This document shows positions 11,139-22,071 of a DNA stretch of 64,000 nt, piece after piece. This DNA is from Oreohelix idahoensis (lineage: Eukaryota > Mollusca > Gastropoda > Stylommatophora > Oreohelicidae): the NCBI GenBank assembly GCA_024509875.1, contig JAMPIV010017769.1:33993-97992 (forward strand), read 5' to 3'. Within the stretch, counting starts at the first letter, position 1; each line of letters begins with the position of its first letter. The position numbers and the translations under genes are program-made. The notes under the pieces were generated by a model, which saw only the letters and a program-made list of their open reading frames with translations, was not told where the DNA came from and ran no database searches.

Positions 11139-12131
11139 ATACTCTACATACTCTACGTTATAGATCAGTATCCCCGTCTACCGTGAGGTGTAAGAGGTTT
11201 GGAAGAGAGAGCGCCAGACTATCCTATCGGCTGTCTTCCTCCTGGACTGGTTCCATTCCTAGTCCTCGGTCCTTCAAAGATTGTCCAAATGTTGTCCCTC
11301 CAGCGTGACTCTGCGGTCGTCCTGACGCGGGGTCTGTAATCCTTGAGCTTCTTTTGTTTCCCATGCTTGTCGTGGTAGCCCGATCTTTCTCCCATTCTGC
11401 AGACATGGCTCTAAACCAATCCTTAGTTTTTGCGGAACTTTCTACTTGGGTCTGTATGGAGGTGGCATTTTAGGCCTTGGACGTATCGTCTGGTTTTTTG
11501 CGTAAAACCATGTCTCTTCTGTTACTTCAACCACCTTCCTCAGATAACTCATTTCTGAGGTTTGGATCTGGCTTTTGTGGTTTAGTAGTCATTGCCCATG
11601 ACTCGCATCCATATTCAGAGACTGGGACATAGTGTGCGAGCGGTATACAGCCATCTTCGTTTTTCTTACCAACCTTCTGTATCTCTTGTCTGCCAGGAAT
11701 CCTCGATTTTAGGCCTGAAAAAGTCTCCCAGCTGCTGCTTTTTCGAGTAGCGCCACAACTCTTTCTTTAATTTGATGGCCATTCCCTTTTCGTTCATATC
11801 AATAGCTTCGATGTATATTTAAAGTGGTTACGACCTGCTCCAGCAGTACCTGTTCTCAAGCCCATCTTAATCTGATGTCCTTCTCTTCTTCTCGAGATAG
11901 TAACCAATGGATTTTGTGTTTTAGAGCTGCTTTATAGACCACCCCCTCTCTTCTCCAGCTCTTCCTTCCAGACACTTCTGCAGGTTGAGATTGGATGATG
12001 TGCCCTCTGATTTAGCAATCAGGGCAACATTCATCCAGCAAATGGCCAGCCTCTGAAATATAGACCTGTCTCATCTTCCATTGTACCACCCCACTGAATA
12101 CTTCTTCTTGTTTCTCTCTCCTATACATCGC
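11139..12131 (-). mobile_element. RTE-type LINE 1, 3' half (RT palm end, thumb, C-terminus)
   Basis: Read on the minus strand this matches the RT C-terminal region of the same LINE family at 53662-54240: the region around the FADD motif (about 12020), the KSM-ISRE-RHQIK segment, the AAAGRLFQAINRGF segment and the ETYVP/WA-TT region. A C-terminal tail follows (about 11224-11440) with SAEWEKDRATTTS. Many single extra bases relative to the other copy break every frame; even the FADD codons are disrupted. The 3' end has a short repeated tail (GTAGAGTAT twice) next to the target duplication. It continues at 22072 beyond element B. Together the halves make about 3.3 kb, full length for an RTE element. 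Confidence 0.8.
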
Positions 12132-13900
12132 TGTTTAAAATCAACATATATTTGTTAAGATGAACGGTGAATGTACCACCAGTGTGAATAAATAGTAGAT
12201 GTTGGGACTAGGTGTAAGTCAAAGTGTAACGATGTGCCAACTCTCATTAAACCCACACAGTTTTGTGTCATGACAGTTCATGCTTGGTCCCTGGCACGTG
12301 ATTGAGGCATCCGACCAAGAATGTGAGATGTATACAACAATGAGTGTTTTTATCGAATGATCAGAACGCGCGAATGGTAAGAAATGATTACGATAGAGTT
12401 TGACAGGTTGGCTAGTACATCACTCATACACACAGCTGTTCGAACTTCAAGAAGTACTGAAACAACGTGGAGTCTATTTTAATAACGATTTAATGTGGAC
12501 GCTAACACTTTTGGACAGTACTGTTGTGGTTACCAGGAACAAATGTCGACATAGACAGCATAATGTTTGTGTGTCGACTGAGTAACATCAGCTTAAGGAA
12601 TACATTCATTGCTTGGCGAAATATCATTAATGTAGCAATTCGAAAATAAGTGCATTCCAGAGTTATCCATCATGTAAATCATCTGTCGTCTTTACTGCCT
12701 AGTGGCAAGTCAGTCCATAAACCAATATATAGGAAGTGGCTCCAATGACTTAACCTCGTCTAGCGAAATATCCGCCTTCACAGTTAAAGTTCAATATATA
12801 TACAATTTCATAAAGAGAAATAGGAATCCCAAACATGGATTCACACATGTCGCAGTGATCTCTTGGTTTCAACGATTGTATAGTACATTGGCATCGACTT
12901 TTTCTCCCACTCGATATAAAAACAAAGAGTATAAGTGGATATTACCATTCAACAATGTGCTAGTTCTTCTCTCGTGAGCAATCCCTCACAATTGGATACA
13001 TACCAATAATTTGGTCATAGAGAATACGATAAATGTCCCTCAATGTCCCTTACAATGAGCTTCTATCATAGAGTGTAATTGAATAATTTAATAATCATAT
13101 AATCTAAGTCGCTGAAATACATAGGAAAAGAATCATCTTCCTTTAGACAAAATATTTTCTTTCCAAAAAGAGTACCGACTTGTGCATCTGCTTATTCGAT
13201 CAACGATGGCGAAGCCCCAAGTATCATTAATAAAATTGTGTGGTTTTAAACCTTTCTATGCTAAATATAACATTTTGCCATCTCCTTGGTGTCCAAAGAT
13301 AAATAACAGACTGAGGTTAAAGTACATACAACATGTCTAAAATGACTAATCAACTTTTCCCCATCGTACTTATACGATCACTTTTTTTCGGCGATAAGCC
13401 GTCGGGGGGAGGCTACAACAAAATATCGGACATCCCTGACAGGATGACACTAGCCATGAATCACACCCCCCTGCAAGCGATACTTTTTCCGCTGCATAGC
13501 CTATTGACCTTTTTCTAGCGACAACCAACATAGTTCGACTGACTTAGAAATGTAAAGATATACATAATATAAGAGACAGACTTCGTCCCCTACTCAACAT
13601 TGAACACAAACACTACGTCATCCAAAATTCACATGTCCATATCTAGAATATACTGAAGCAAGAACAATCTTATTCCCAACCCCCCAGCAAAGAATAAATC
13701 CGTCGCAGTAGGCCTTGATTCGTCCCGCGAGATCCCGATCGAAGATGACGGAACTCCCATCCACTCAAGGGAAGTAAATCAACTCAAAATGACTTCTCCT
13801 TAAGCACTTAAAAAGGAAATACTTTGCTTACAAAATATTTGCGAACATAATAAGTATATAAATGTATTATATTGCAAGATAGTAAAGATTGCCCTTTACA
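12132..13900 (-). repeat. 3' LTR of element B
   Basis: 1769 bp, aligned end to end with 20542-22071. The last 100 bp (13800-13900) are almost identical between copies, whereas the rest differs mainly by one- to few-base gaps, this copy being the longer. On the minus strand it starts TGTAAAGGG right after the purine tract at 13901-13925. Confidence 0.85.
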
Positions 13901-14360
13901 GTCTTACCACACCTCCCGGGAAAAACAAAAATTTTTTTTTTTTTAAATAACATCTAGAGATGAGCAACGTACAATAGGCTCACAACGCAAGAATACTGCG
14001 CAGATGAAAATATCAGGAATAACTATAATTCCTAATATGACCAGTGAGAATATATCTCAAAATCTGAGAGAAATTGTTTCTCTACGAATAAATGTTTCCA
14101 GGAAGGTGTGATGTACGTATAATACAATTCTGGTAATTATACAATGCATACCAAAAATTCACTCTACAATCTTAAATTTATGATTTATGAAGAAACAATC
14201 ATCAAAGAACAGCGGTGAATAAACATCAATAAACCGCTAAGTAGCGATACCATCATTCTATTATTAAATTACAAATGTGTATCTTAGTAAAGAAACAAAA
14301 AATAACTGTTGTAAAGTTATACATATTAAAAAGATCCAATATTTAACAGTTAAGTGGGCA
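13901..14360 (-). other. 3' untranslated part and polypurine tract of element B
   Basis: On the minus strand the RNase H frame stops at 14361 and is followed by about 430 untranslated bases. The purine-rich CCCGGGAGGTGTGGTAAGAC then abuts the 3' LTR. The arrangement and several words, such as TTCCAGGAAGGTG (plus strand), are shared with element D at about 61840. Confidence 0.6.
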
Positions 14361-14847
14361 TCATTGTGGGCATCTGGACAGAATGTCCGCCATCACATTT
14401 TCTGAACCACGGATAGCTCGTACCGAGAAATGAAAAGGTTGAAGAGCGATTGCGTATCGAGTTGATCTCGAGCTCTTCAAGTTCTTACTTTGGATAGCCG
14501 TAAGAGCTTTTTTTGGTCAGTTTCCACTACGAAATGCGCGCCCAGAAGGAATCTTTGGAGTTTGAGAATTGACCAAACCATTGCCAATAATTCACGGTCT
14601 AAAACCGAGTAATTCCTTTCTGCAGCATTAAGTTTTCTGGATATATACATTACAGGATGCAGAGTTCCAGAGTACTCTTGCATTAGTGCCGCTCCAATCC
14701 CAGTGGATGAAGCGTCACTACGAAGAACAAATGTCTTATCTGTTGTAGGTAACACTAAAATAGGTGGTGATGAAAACATAGTTTTGATCTTCTCTAGTGA
14801 AGATTGGCATTCATGAGACCAGTGAACCATGTTAGGCGACCCTTTCT
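14361..14847 (-). pseudogene. RNase H domain of element B pol
   Basis: The domain degrades the RNA strand during reverse transcription. Visible motifs are VLRSDASSTGIGAAL with the first catalytic Asp, DRELLAMVW with the Glu, and VETDQK with the next Asp. In D the same region continues with ALTAIQSKN and ends near MADILSRCP. Here two extra bases in an A run (about 14509-14516) shift the frame, so the domain end (to the stop at 14361-14363) is read in another frame. A two-base insertion in a CT repeat near 14865 separates it from the RT upstream. Apart from these it is intact and very close to D. Confidence 0.85.
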
Positions 14848-16500
14848 TTAATAGTGTAGAGAGAGAGGTGCCATGATAGAGGACAGATTCGGAATGAAAC
14901 GTCCATAAAATTGTATGAGACCTAAAAGACTTCGCACTTGCTTTTTAGTCCTAGGGATAGAGATGTTAAGTATCTTAGTGATATTATGGTCTTCTGTCTT
15001 CAAGAAACCGTGACCTACTCGATGGCCTAAGAAAGCAATTTCGCTAAAGCCAATACAAGCTTTAGATGGTTTTGCTGTCAGGTTATACTCACGCAGAGTT
15101 GATAATAATTCAACTAACCCTGAATAGTGATCTTCCCAAGTATCGCTGAAAAGACAGATGTCGTCTAGATAAGCAATGACATCTGACCGATACGATAGGA
15201 TTCGACGCATCATGCGTACAAATGTAGCTGGTGCGTTCATAAGGCCGAAAGGCATAAAATTCCATTGGAAAAGGCCTCTGGGAGTAGAGAAAGCGGTAAG
15301 AGGTTTGGCGCGTTCGGATAATGGAACTTGCCAATATCCTTTAGACAAATCAAGTTTAGTGAAAAAATGCGATTTAGAAAGACGAGTAAGTAGCTCTTCT
15401 AGTAAAGGCATAGGTTCAGCATCGAACTTCGTAACTTGATTCAATTTGCGATAGTCAACGCAAAGACGTATGTTATTGTCTTTTTTTCGAACAATAACCA
15501 TCGGCGAAGAATATGCAGAAGTGGATGGTTCGATTATTTGTAAATCTATCATTTCATCCAACTCCTTTTCAACCTGTGTTTGGAAATGTATAGGGATAGG
15601 ATAAGGTCTAACCCTAATTGGAGTATGTTCAGTTAGAACAATGTCATGCTCAATGACATGAGTTTGTCCAGGGATGTCAGTGAGGACATCCTGAAATGTT
15701 TGTAACATAGACGAAACTTGTCGCCGTTCTCCTAGAGACAAATCAGGAGAAACAGTAACGTCTTTCCATGATTCACTAGAATGAAGTGGGATCATTGGAA
15801 GCGGAAGATTAACATCCGAAAAACTTGTTTCCTCATCCTGTATTACAGACAGTGATGAGTAATGACCATGTTTGACATGAGAATCGTCCGTTGCCTGGAA
15901 AATAGGCTGTAGATAGTCAGGACGTTCATGGAACTCCGTAAGCATATTGATGTGGAAGGTTTTATGCTTCCCGTTAATATCGACGATGTAGTCAACATCT
16001 GAAATTTTCGATATTATATCGTACGGACCTTTCCAACTAATAAGGAGTCTATTTTCACGACAAGGTAGCAAAACAAATGCTTTGTCACCAGGACAAAGTT
16101 GTCGTAAAGTTCTCTTCTTATTAGCAAATTGTCTTGCCTTCTGCTTAGCAAATTCAGAAGAGGACGTTGCCAATTTGCATGCTTCGATAATCTTTTGTCT
16201 CAGCGCGATGACATACTCGTAAGAAGATTTTGTGTCATCGTCAATATTGTCAGCTGTTATAAGATCATGCAGCAAAGACATTGGGCCGCGCGGTCGCGCG
16301 CCAAAGACAAGTTCAAAGGGAGAAAACCCTGTATGTTCATTGGGGACCTCTCTGTACGCGAAGAGGGCCGCGGGTAAAACCCTATCCCAATCTTGAGGAT
16401 GATCCTCAGTTATCTTCCCTAATAAGTTCTTAAGTGTTCTATTTAGTCGCTCGACCATCCCATTGGACATAGGATGATAGATGCTACTCAAAGATCTCTC
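14848..16500 (-). CDS. pol: integrase C-terminal region plus reverse transcriptase of element B
   Basis: On the minus strand this open frame holds, in order: the end of the integrase core with MVERLNRTLKN (the catalytic Glu), a GPY/F-like module (ISWKGPYDII), FHINMLTEF, a spacer, then reverse transcriptase. RT motifs are VIVRKKDNNIRLCVDYRKLN, FFTKLDLSKGYWQ (catalytic Asp in motif A), FNFMPFGL-like WNFMPFGLMNAPATF, and AYLDDICLF (YxDD box), then FLGHRVG and LLGLIQFYGRFIP. Integrase thus lies ahead of RT in one frame, direct evidence for Gmr1-type order. The frame is open for over 580 residues from 16608, but the true join upstream is at about 16500, where a 2-base excess in a GA run breaks it. 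Confidence 0.92.
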   Translation of the reverse strand, partial: ERSLSSIYHPMSNGMVERLNRTLKNLLGKITEDHPQDWDRVLPAALFAYREVPNEHTGFSPFELVFGARPRGPMSLLHDLITADNIDDDTKSSYEYVIALRQKIIEACKLATSSSEFAKQKARQFANKKRTLRQLCPGDKAFVLLPCRENRLLISWKGPYDIISKISDVDYIVDINGKHKTFHINMLTEFHERPDYLQPIFQATDDSHVKHGHYSSLSVIQDEETSFSDVNLPLPMIPLHSSESWKDVTVSPDLSLGERRQVSSMLQTFQDVLTDIPGQTHVIEHDIVLTEHTPIRVRPYPIPIHFQTQVEKELDEMIDLQIIEPSTSAYSSPMVIVRKKDNNIRLCVDYRKLNQVTKFDAEPMPLLEELLTRLSKSHFFTKLDLSKGYWQVPLSERAKPLTAFSTPRGLFQWNFMPFGLMNAPATFVRMMRRILSYRSDVIAYLDDICLFSDTWEDHYSGLVELLSTLREYNLTAKPSKACIGFSEIAFLGHRVGHGFLKTEDHNITKILNISIPRTKKQVRSLLGLIQFYGRFIPNLSSIMAPLSLHY

Positions 16501-16832
16501 TCTATCTGTAGAGTAGACATTACTTGAGACATGGTATCCGATATCAGTTGGGTGCCATGATCTGATAATATTTCTCCGGGGAATCCCAGCCGAGAAAATA
16601 TAAGCCAAAGAGCATCTGCAATGTCAGCGGTAGTAATGCTCTTTAGAGGGATAGCCTCTGGCCAACGTGTGCACATGTCTACACACGTTAAGATAAACTG
16701 ATGTCCTCTAGCAGATTTGATCTTGAATGGACCAATGATGTCTATCGCCATTTCTGGAATGGACGAATAGGAATATCTGCAGCCTGAATAGGCGCAGCAT
16801 GACGAGGACCTTTGGATTTGACTTCTTGACAT
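16488..16832 (-). pseudogene. integrase catalytic core (first part) of element B
   Basis: Minus-strand frame with MAIDIIGPFKIKSARG, CVDMCTRWPEA (first catalytic Asp) and LSDHGTQL (second Asp); the Glu follows in the next frame at about 16450. One missing A at about 16755 separates it from the zinc domain and a 2-base gain at about 16500 ends it. Both are at simple runs, so either recent mutation or consensus error explains them. Confidence 0.85.
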
Positions 16833-17737
16833 ACTTTACAGGATCGACAATAGATCCGTATGTCCTTGTTCACAAAAGGCCAAAAGAAAGCCGCAAGAAC
16901 TCTTGACTTTGTACGGGAAAAACCCATGTGACCAGCACACTGAGAGTCGTGTGCATGTTGTAAGATCTTAACTCTCAAATTCTTGGGTACAAGAATCTGA
17001 GAATGACTTGACTTAGTGGAGTCTTGCACCATACGTACAAGTACGCCATTCTTCATTGTAATCCAAGATTTACAATTTGAATCTTTATTCGGATCACCTT
17101 TCGTTACAAGAGTGAAGAATTTCTTAAGAGTCGGATCTTCTTCTTGTTGTTTTATAAACGAGTCACGAGAAATTACCAAGGGATCATCTTGGTTATGCAC
17201 TTCATTATCTTCAACAGATGAAGTTTCAGGCATATTGAGAGCTTGAGCTCTAGTGACTACCGCATTAGCAGATTGCATATTTTGATTTTCCCAAACGGAA
17301 ATTTGCTCCGGAGTGCATTCTTTGACTCCGTGAATGCGACCGATGATAAGATCAGCGATCGGATTCGGCAAAAGACATGCGTGTACATCTCCTGTGAAGA
17401 AAGGAGTAGCAATCCTAATGATAGCGGTAGAGTATTTCTCTATGGTGCCGCCAAATGTTACGCATTTGACTACTTTGCCTGTAGAAAGAGAAGGATCTAT
17501 GAGTGACTGCCTAACCCCAATAGTTGTGCATCCAGAATCAAAAAGTACTGAGACTGGATTGTCATTTACTAAACCTTTGTGTAAGACAAGAGAACCTCTC
17601 CCATCATGCGCGATTGACGCAGGAAGAGCGGGAAGAGGATGGCCACAGCTTAAAGTAGACACTGTGGTTGGCTCAAATAATGTTTTGCATTGGGGGCACT
17701 GAGATGCTCTCCCAAAATCAAAAGCGGCACATGCCAT
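16742..17737 (-). CDS. pol: zinc-finger, aspartic protease and integrase zinc domain of element B
   Basis: 331 residues on the minus strand. Residues 14-33 form a C-x2-C-x13-C-G-H motif, the same spacing as in element C. The aspartic protease follows with VLFDSGCTTIG (active-site DSG at about residue 68) and a second strand with DLIIGRIHG. A linker with EEDPTLKKFF leads to the integrase HHCC zinc domain (H...GHMG...CRSCKVC). Protease runs straight into integrase with no RT between them. The likely protein is a Gag-Pol polyprotein; the N-terminal edge shown is simply where this frame opens after a Gag frameshift. Confidence 0.88.
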   Translation of the reverse strand: MACAAFDFGRASQCPQCKTLFEPTTVSTLSCGHPLPALPASIAHDGRGSLVLHKGLVNDNPVSVLFDSGCTTIGVRQSLIDPSLSTGKVVKCVTFGGTIEKYSTAIIRIATPFFTGDVHACLLPNPIADLIIGRIHGVKECTPEQISVWENQNMQSANAVVTRAQALNMPETSSVEDNEVHNQDDPLVISRDSFIKQQEEDPTLKKFFTLVTKGDPNKDSNCKSWITMKNGVLVRMVQDSTKSSHSQILVPKNLRVKILQHAHDSQCAGHMGFSRTKSRVLAAFFWPFVNKDIRIYCRSCKVCQEVKSKGPRHAAPIQAADIPIRPFQKWR

Positions 17738-19260
17738 ATTATTAGAGTCATCATTATCTTATTATTTTGTTTATAGGCTTCGTGGGACTCTTGCTGTGCA
17801 GAGTTCGCCTGGTAATGAGCTTTATGTTTTTTGAATTGTGCTCTACCTCTGTTATTATTGCCTCTGTACTTTATCATTGTTTCCACTATTATAACCCCTA
17901 CTCGGGTTTGAATCATAGCTCCTTTGGTTACTATCATCATATTCATTATAATGAGTATCTCTGTAATTATGATCTTGTTGTCTCCATGAAGGAAAACTTG
18001 GATAGTTTCTAGAATGACTTCCTTTGCGAAAGTTCCTGTAATTATGACCACCCCTGAATCGAGGGCTGTCAGCTCTTCTCCAGGTATTCGAAGAAGAACC
18101 CTGAAATGATTGGTTACCTTGGTTCTGATAACTGTAATAGTTACCTTTTTTATTAAACCATTTTGAGGTCCTTGGAATTTGTGAGAGTGATTAGGGTTGT
18201 ATGGTGTTGCAGAAGCAACTGGCATACCTTCTTTAACCTTACTGTTGCTAATAGCTACGTCCGGATGTGCAGTGACGTATTGGGTACAATACTGTTCCAT
18301 TTCTTTTAGAGACTTAGGTTTACGCTCATGTAAGAATTCGAGGAAAGGTTTATTTATACTTGACATAATCTTGTCTCTGAGTATCAAGTCCATAAGGGCT
18401 TCATAAGTCTTTTCTGTTTTGGATAGCTCAATCCAACGATCAAATGTAAGACGTGTCCTTGCAATGAATTCTGAGAATTCTACACCTGCCTCAGGAACCA
18501 TTGTCTTAAACAACTTCCGATAACCCTCTTCAGACAACTGGTACTTCTTTAATAAGGCTGCCCTAATAACATCATAGTTATCTTTGTCAGCCTCTTCAAC
18601 CAAACTTAAACTAGTCAGAGAATCACCTTTCAGATTTTCTGATAACTGGTTAGCATATTGTGATTTATCTACATTATGAGCTCGACACGAGCGTTCAAAT
18701 CTATTAAGCCAGAATGTTATGTCATCACTGGAAGGGTTGAACGCTGGTACCTTGACCTTGTAAGTAAAGGGTTTACCATTACCACCAGATGCTTGATTAA
18801 CATTACTTATGTTTGTTAACTTTAACTTTTCTAACTCAAATGCTAAAAGTTCTTTTTTGTGTTCATGCTCTCTTATTGCTTTTTTCTCTTCTGCTTCAGC
18901 TTCTCTTTGTAATTTTTTTTCTTCTGCAGCAGCTTGTAATTTTTTCTCTTCAGCAGCAGCTTCATCTTTTCTTTTCTCTTTTTCCATTTCCATCTGGAAT
19001 CTTTTTTCATCAGTCTGTATCTGCAATTTCTTTTGTTCATCCTCTCTTTGTAATTTTTTTTCCTCAGCTTCTAATCTTTTCTCCTCAGCTGCTAATTTCT
19101 TTTCTTCAATCAATGCTTTTCTTTCTTCAGCAGCAGCAGCAACTTTTCTCTCTTCTGCAGCTAATGCTTTGTCATATTGAGCAACTGCCCATTCTTCTAA
19201 TTGCTGACCAGTCTTATCAAGAGCTTTGCCTTGTGTGATAAAATAATCTAATGTAGACAT
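17738..19260 (-). pseudogene. gag: Gag of element B with a frameshift near 18130
   Basis: Starts MSTLDYFITQGKALD. Residues about 30-145 are a long Ala/Glu/Lys-rich coiled coil (EEKKLQREAEAEEKK-type repeats). A capsid-like region follows, with FNPSSDDITFWLNRFERSC, YQLSEEGYRKLF and RDKIMSSINKPFLEFL, recognisably shared with element C. After residue about 375 the frame shifts; in the neighbouring frame the tail is rich in Asn, Arg, Ser and Tyr, as in C, and leads to the zinc motif at 17698. There is no classical CCHC knuckle. The first ATG after the leader fits the start. Confidence 0.85.
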
Positions 19261-20541
19261 CTTGTCTAATAAGATCAGTAATTTGCAAAAGTAAATAAAT
19301 TCACTTTCTTAGTCTTAATCAAAGACCTTGTATGATAACTTTGTAACCTGTGGAAAATAGTACTTAACTATCCCAATCACTGTGGGAAACAAGCCTTACA
19401 AAGGTCTTGTATAAATCCTTATATAATAACAGCTATAAGTTGCTGGTTCACTCTATAATATAAGTGCAGTGCACCAGAAATAGTGTTTTATATCATCAAC
19501 TGTGTACCTTTAGTAATAGCAATTAACTATCAGTTGATTCTTGTACATCAATTTATATGATCAACTATATTTTAAATAGTGTATGTCGATCAGGCACAAA
19601 ACAAAAACAGTTATACAGAAGAACATGAAAACATTTGCGGAAATGAAATAAATCAAATGGGAAAAACAATAAAAGATAAACCGCAAGAGGATAACAAATA
19701 CAAATAACGCCACAGTATATAAATATAAATTGAGAATAGAACTGAAAGATAGAATAGGGTAGACCAACAAATTACAAACAAATCAAAACAAACTAAAGAA
19801 CAGAGGAATATTACAAAAACAACAATGAGTACAGTCTTCACAGCTAACACTAATAGCAACAGCTGTCGCAGCAAATTTTCAATCAAGAAAATTGCACCTA
19901 TAGAAACGCACACATCAGACCCTCTATTACGTGGGATACTCTGTTGTGTGACACCGCCCAACCAAAACAACAACTCGCTGGATACAAACAAATATCACAT
20001 ATAAATATTTAAACATAAATACATAAATGCATAAATAGTATGGCAATATGATGTAAATAGAGTGTTGCAGAAAGAATGTGTTGGAATGAAGGCTCAGTTA
20101 CACTGCCTAATAGTACAGTACTGTGGTACTTTATTAAACAAATACTTCTGGTCTAATTATTTTAAATTCAACAAAGAAATAGAAGCTCCATCGTTGATGT
20201 GAATGATAACAATCGATGTAGGACTTCTCAGTTCAATAACACTTCCTTTCGCAAACACTGTCAAATATTCTCCAGTCCTGATGTGTAATGTTCTATGTTT
20301 CAACCAAGCTTGCTGTGTAACACTGTCAGTTGTATGGCAAATGTCCAACGAACCAAATGTCAACAAACGCTGACCTATTTACTGCATACTGTCGACAGGA
20401 CAGGTCACGCTGACATCACTGTAGGGTTGTACTGTTGATGTATTTGTGTGTCGTAACAGACCCCAAGGAACGTCTGGTCTCAGTAGTTTACTTCTCAATA
20501 TTGTCACTGTGCAGGTTGACCCAGGAAGCTGGCACACCAGT
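19261..20541 (-). other. leader of element B (5' LTR to gag)
   Basis: About 1.28 kb without a supported coding region. On the minus strand it starts 2 bases after the 5' LTR with TGGTGTGCCAGCTTCC, in the position of a primer-binding site; the matching tRNA was not identified. Confidence 0.55.
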
Positions 20542-22071
20542 TGTTAAATCACATTTATTTGTTAAATGACGTGAATGTCCACCAGTTGATAAATGTAGAT
20601 GTTGGGACTGGTGTAGTAAAGTGTAACGATTGTCAACTCATTAAACCCAGCACAGTTTTGGTCATACAGGTCATCTTGTCCTGGAACGTGATGAGGCTCC
20701 GACAAGAATGTGAGTGTAGACAATGAGTGTGTATATGAATGTCAGAACGCGAATGGTAGAATGATTCGATAGAGTTGACAGGTTGGTAGTACATCACTCA
20801 TACTCACACTGTTCGAATTCAAGAAGTACTGGAACTACGGTGGTCTTTTTATAACATTTAATGGGACGCACACTTGGACAGTACGTGTGTGGTTACAGGA
20901 ACAAATGTCGACATAGACAGCATAATGTTGGTCACGGGTACATCATCTTAAGTTAGCATTCATGCTTGGCAAATATCATAATGGAGCATTCGTAAATAAG
21001 CATTCAGAGTTCCATCATGTAAATCATCTGGCTTTACTGACTGGGCACGTCAGTCCATAACCAATATATATAGGAAGGCTCCTAGACTTAACCTCGTCTA
21101 GCGAATATCCCTTCACGTAAAGTTCAATATATATATTTTTCATAAAGATATAGGAATCCCAGACATGGATTCTCACATGTAGCAGTGATCTCTTGGTTCA
21201 TCGAGCGATAGTACAGGCATCCCTTTTTCTCACTCGATAAATACAAAGTATATGGATTTCAACATGGCTGTTCTTCTCTCGTGAGCTTCACTCACTATTG
21301 GATACAGACCAAAATTGGTCATTCGTTAAATGTCCTCATGTCTTCATAGCTTCTATCATAGAGGTAATTGAATAATATCATATAATCTAGTGCTGATACA
21401 TAGGAATGTCATCTTCCTTTGAATAAATATTCTTTCCAAAAGTACCACTGTGCATCTGCTTATCGACAACGATGGCGAAGCCCAAGTTCATAATAAATTG
21501 TGGTTTTACCTTTCTATGCGAAATATAACTTTGCCATTCCTTGGCCAAAGAGAATAAACACTGGGGTAAAGTACATACAACATGTCTAAATGACTATCAC
21601 TTTTCCCCATCTACTTATAGATCACTTTTTCGGCGATAAGCCGGCTACAACAAAATTCGACATCCCGACAGGATGACAGCCATGAATCACACCCCCTGCT
21701 AGCGATACTTCCGCTGCATAGCCTTTGACCTTTTCTAGCGACAACCAACATAGTTCGACTTAGAAATGTAAAGATATACATATATAAGACAGACTCGTCC
21801 TACTCATACAAACACTACGTATAAATTCAGGCCATAGATATACTGAAGCAAGAACAATCTATTCCTACCCAGGCAAAGAATAAATCGCAGTAGGCCTAGA
21901 TTCGTCCGCGGAGTCCGATCGAAGATGACGGAACTCCTTTCAAGGGAAGTAACTCAAAAATGAATTCTCCTTAAGCACTTAAAAAGGAAATACTTTGTTT
22001 ACAAAATATTTGCGAACATAATAAGTATATAAATGTATTATATTGCAAGATAGTAAAGATTGCACTTTACA
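20542..22071 (-). repeat. 5' LTR of element B
   Basis: 1530 bp, the upstream LTR in the minus-strand sense, starting TGTAAAGTGC at 22071 and ending at 20542. It is 239 bp shorter than the other copy through many small gaps. A palindrome-rich (TA)n-like stretch lies near 21067-21145. Confidence 0.85.

Larger units (their letters stand above)
12132..22071 (-). mobile_element. Gmr1-like Ty3/gypsy LTR retrotransposon B
   Basis: Long direct repeats at 12132-13900 and 20542-22071 (TGTTAAA-like start, CTTTACA end) flank a minus-strand gag and pol. The pol order is protease, integrase, reverse transcriptase, RNase H, the reversed order that defines Gmr1-type elements within Ty3/gypsy. The flanks are the two halves of RTE LINE 1, with CATCGC before and CATGC after as the likely 5-bp target duplication (one base extra on the left). 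A primer-site-like TGGTGTGCCAG lies 2 bases inside the 5' LTR on the minus strand. At least six frame breaks lie at short homopolymers or dinucleotide runs; otherwise the domains are well preserved. Confidence 0.9.

Noticed and set aside
18809..19238. Ser/Phe/Leu-rich plus-strand frames with apparent membrane segments
   Set aside because: Antisense of the coiled coil in Gag of element B.
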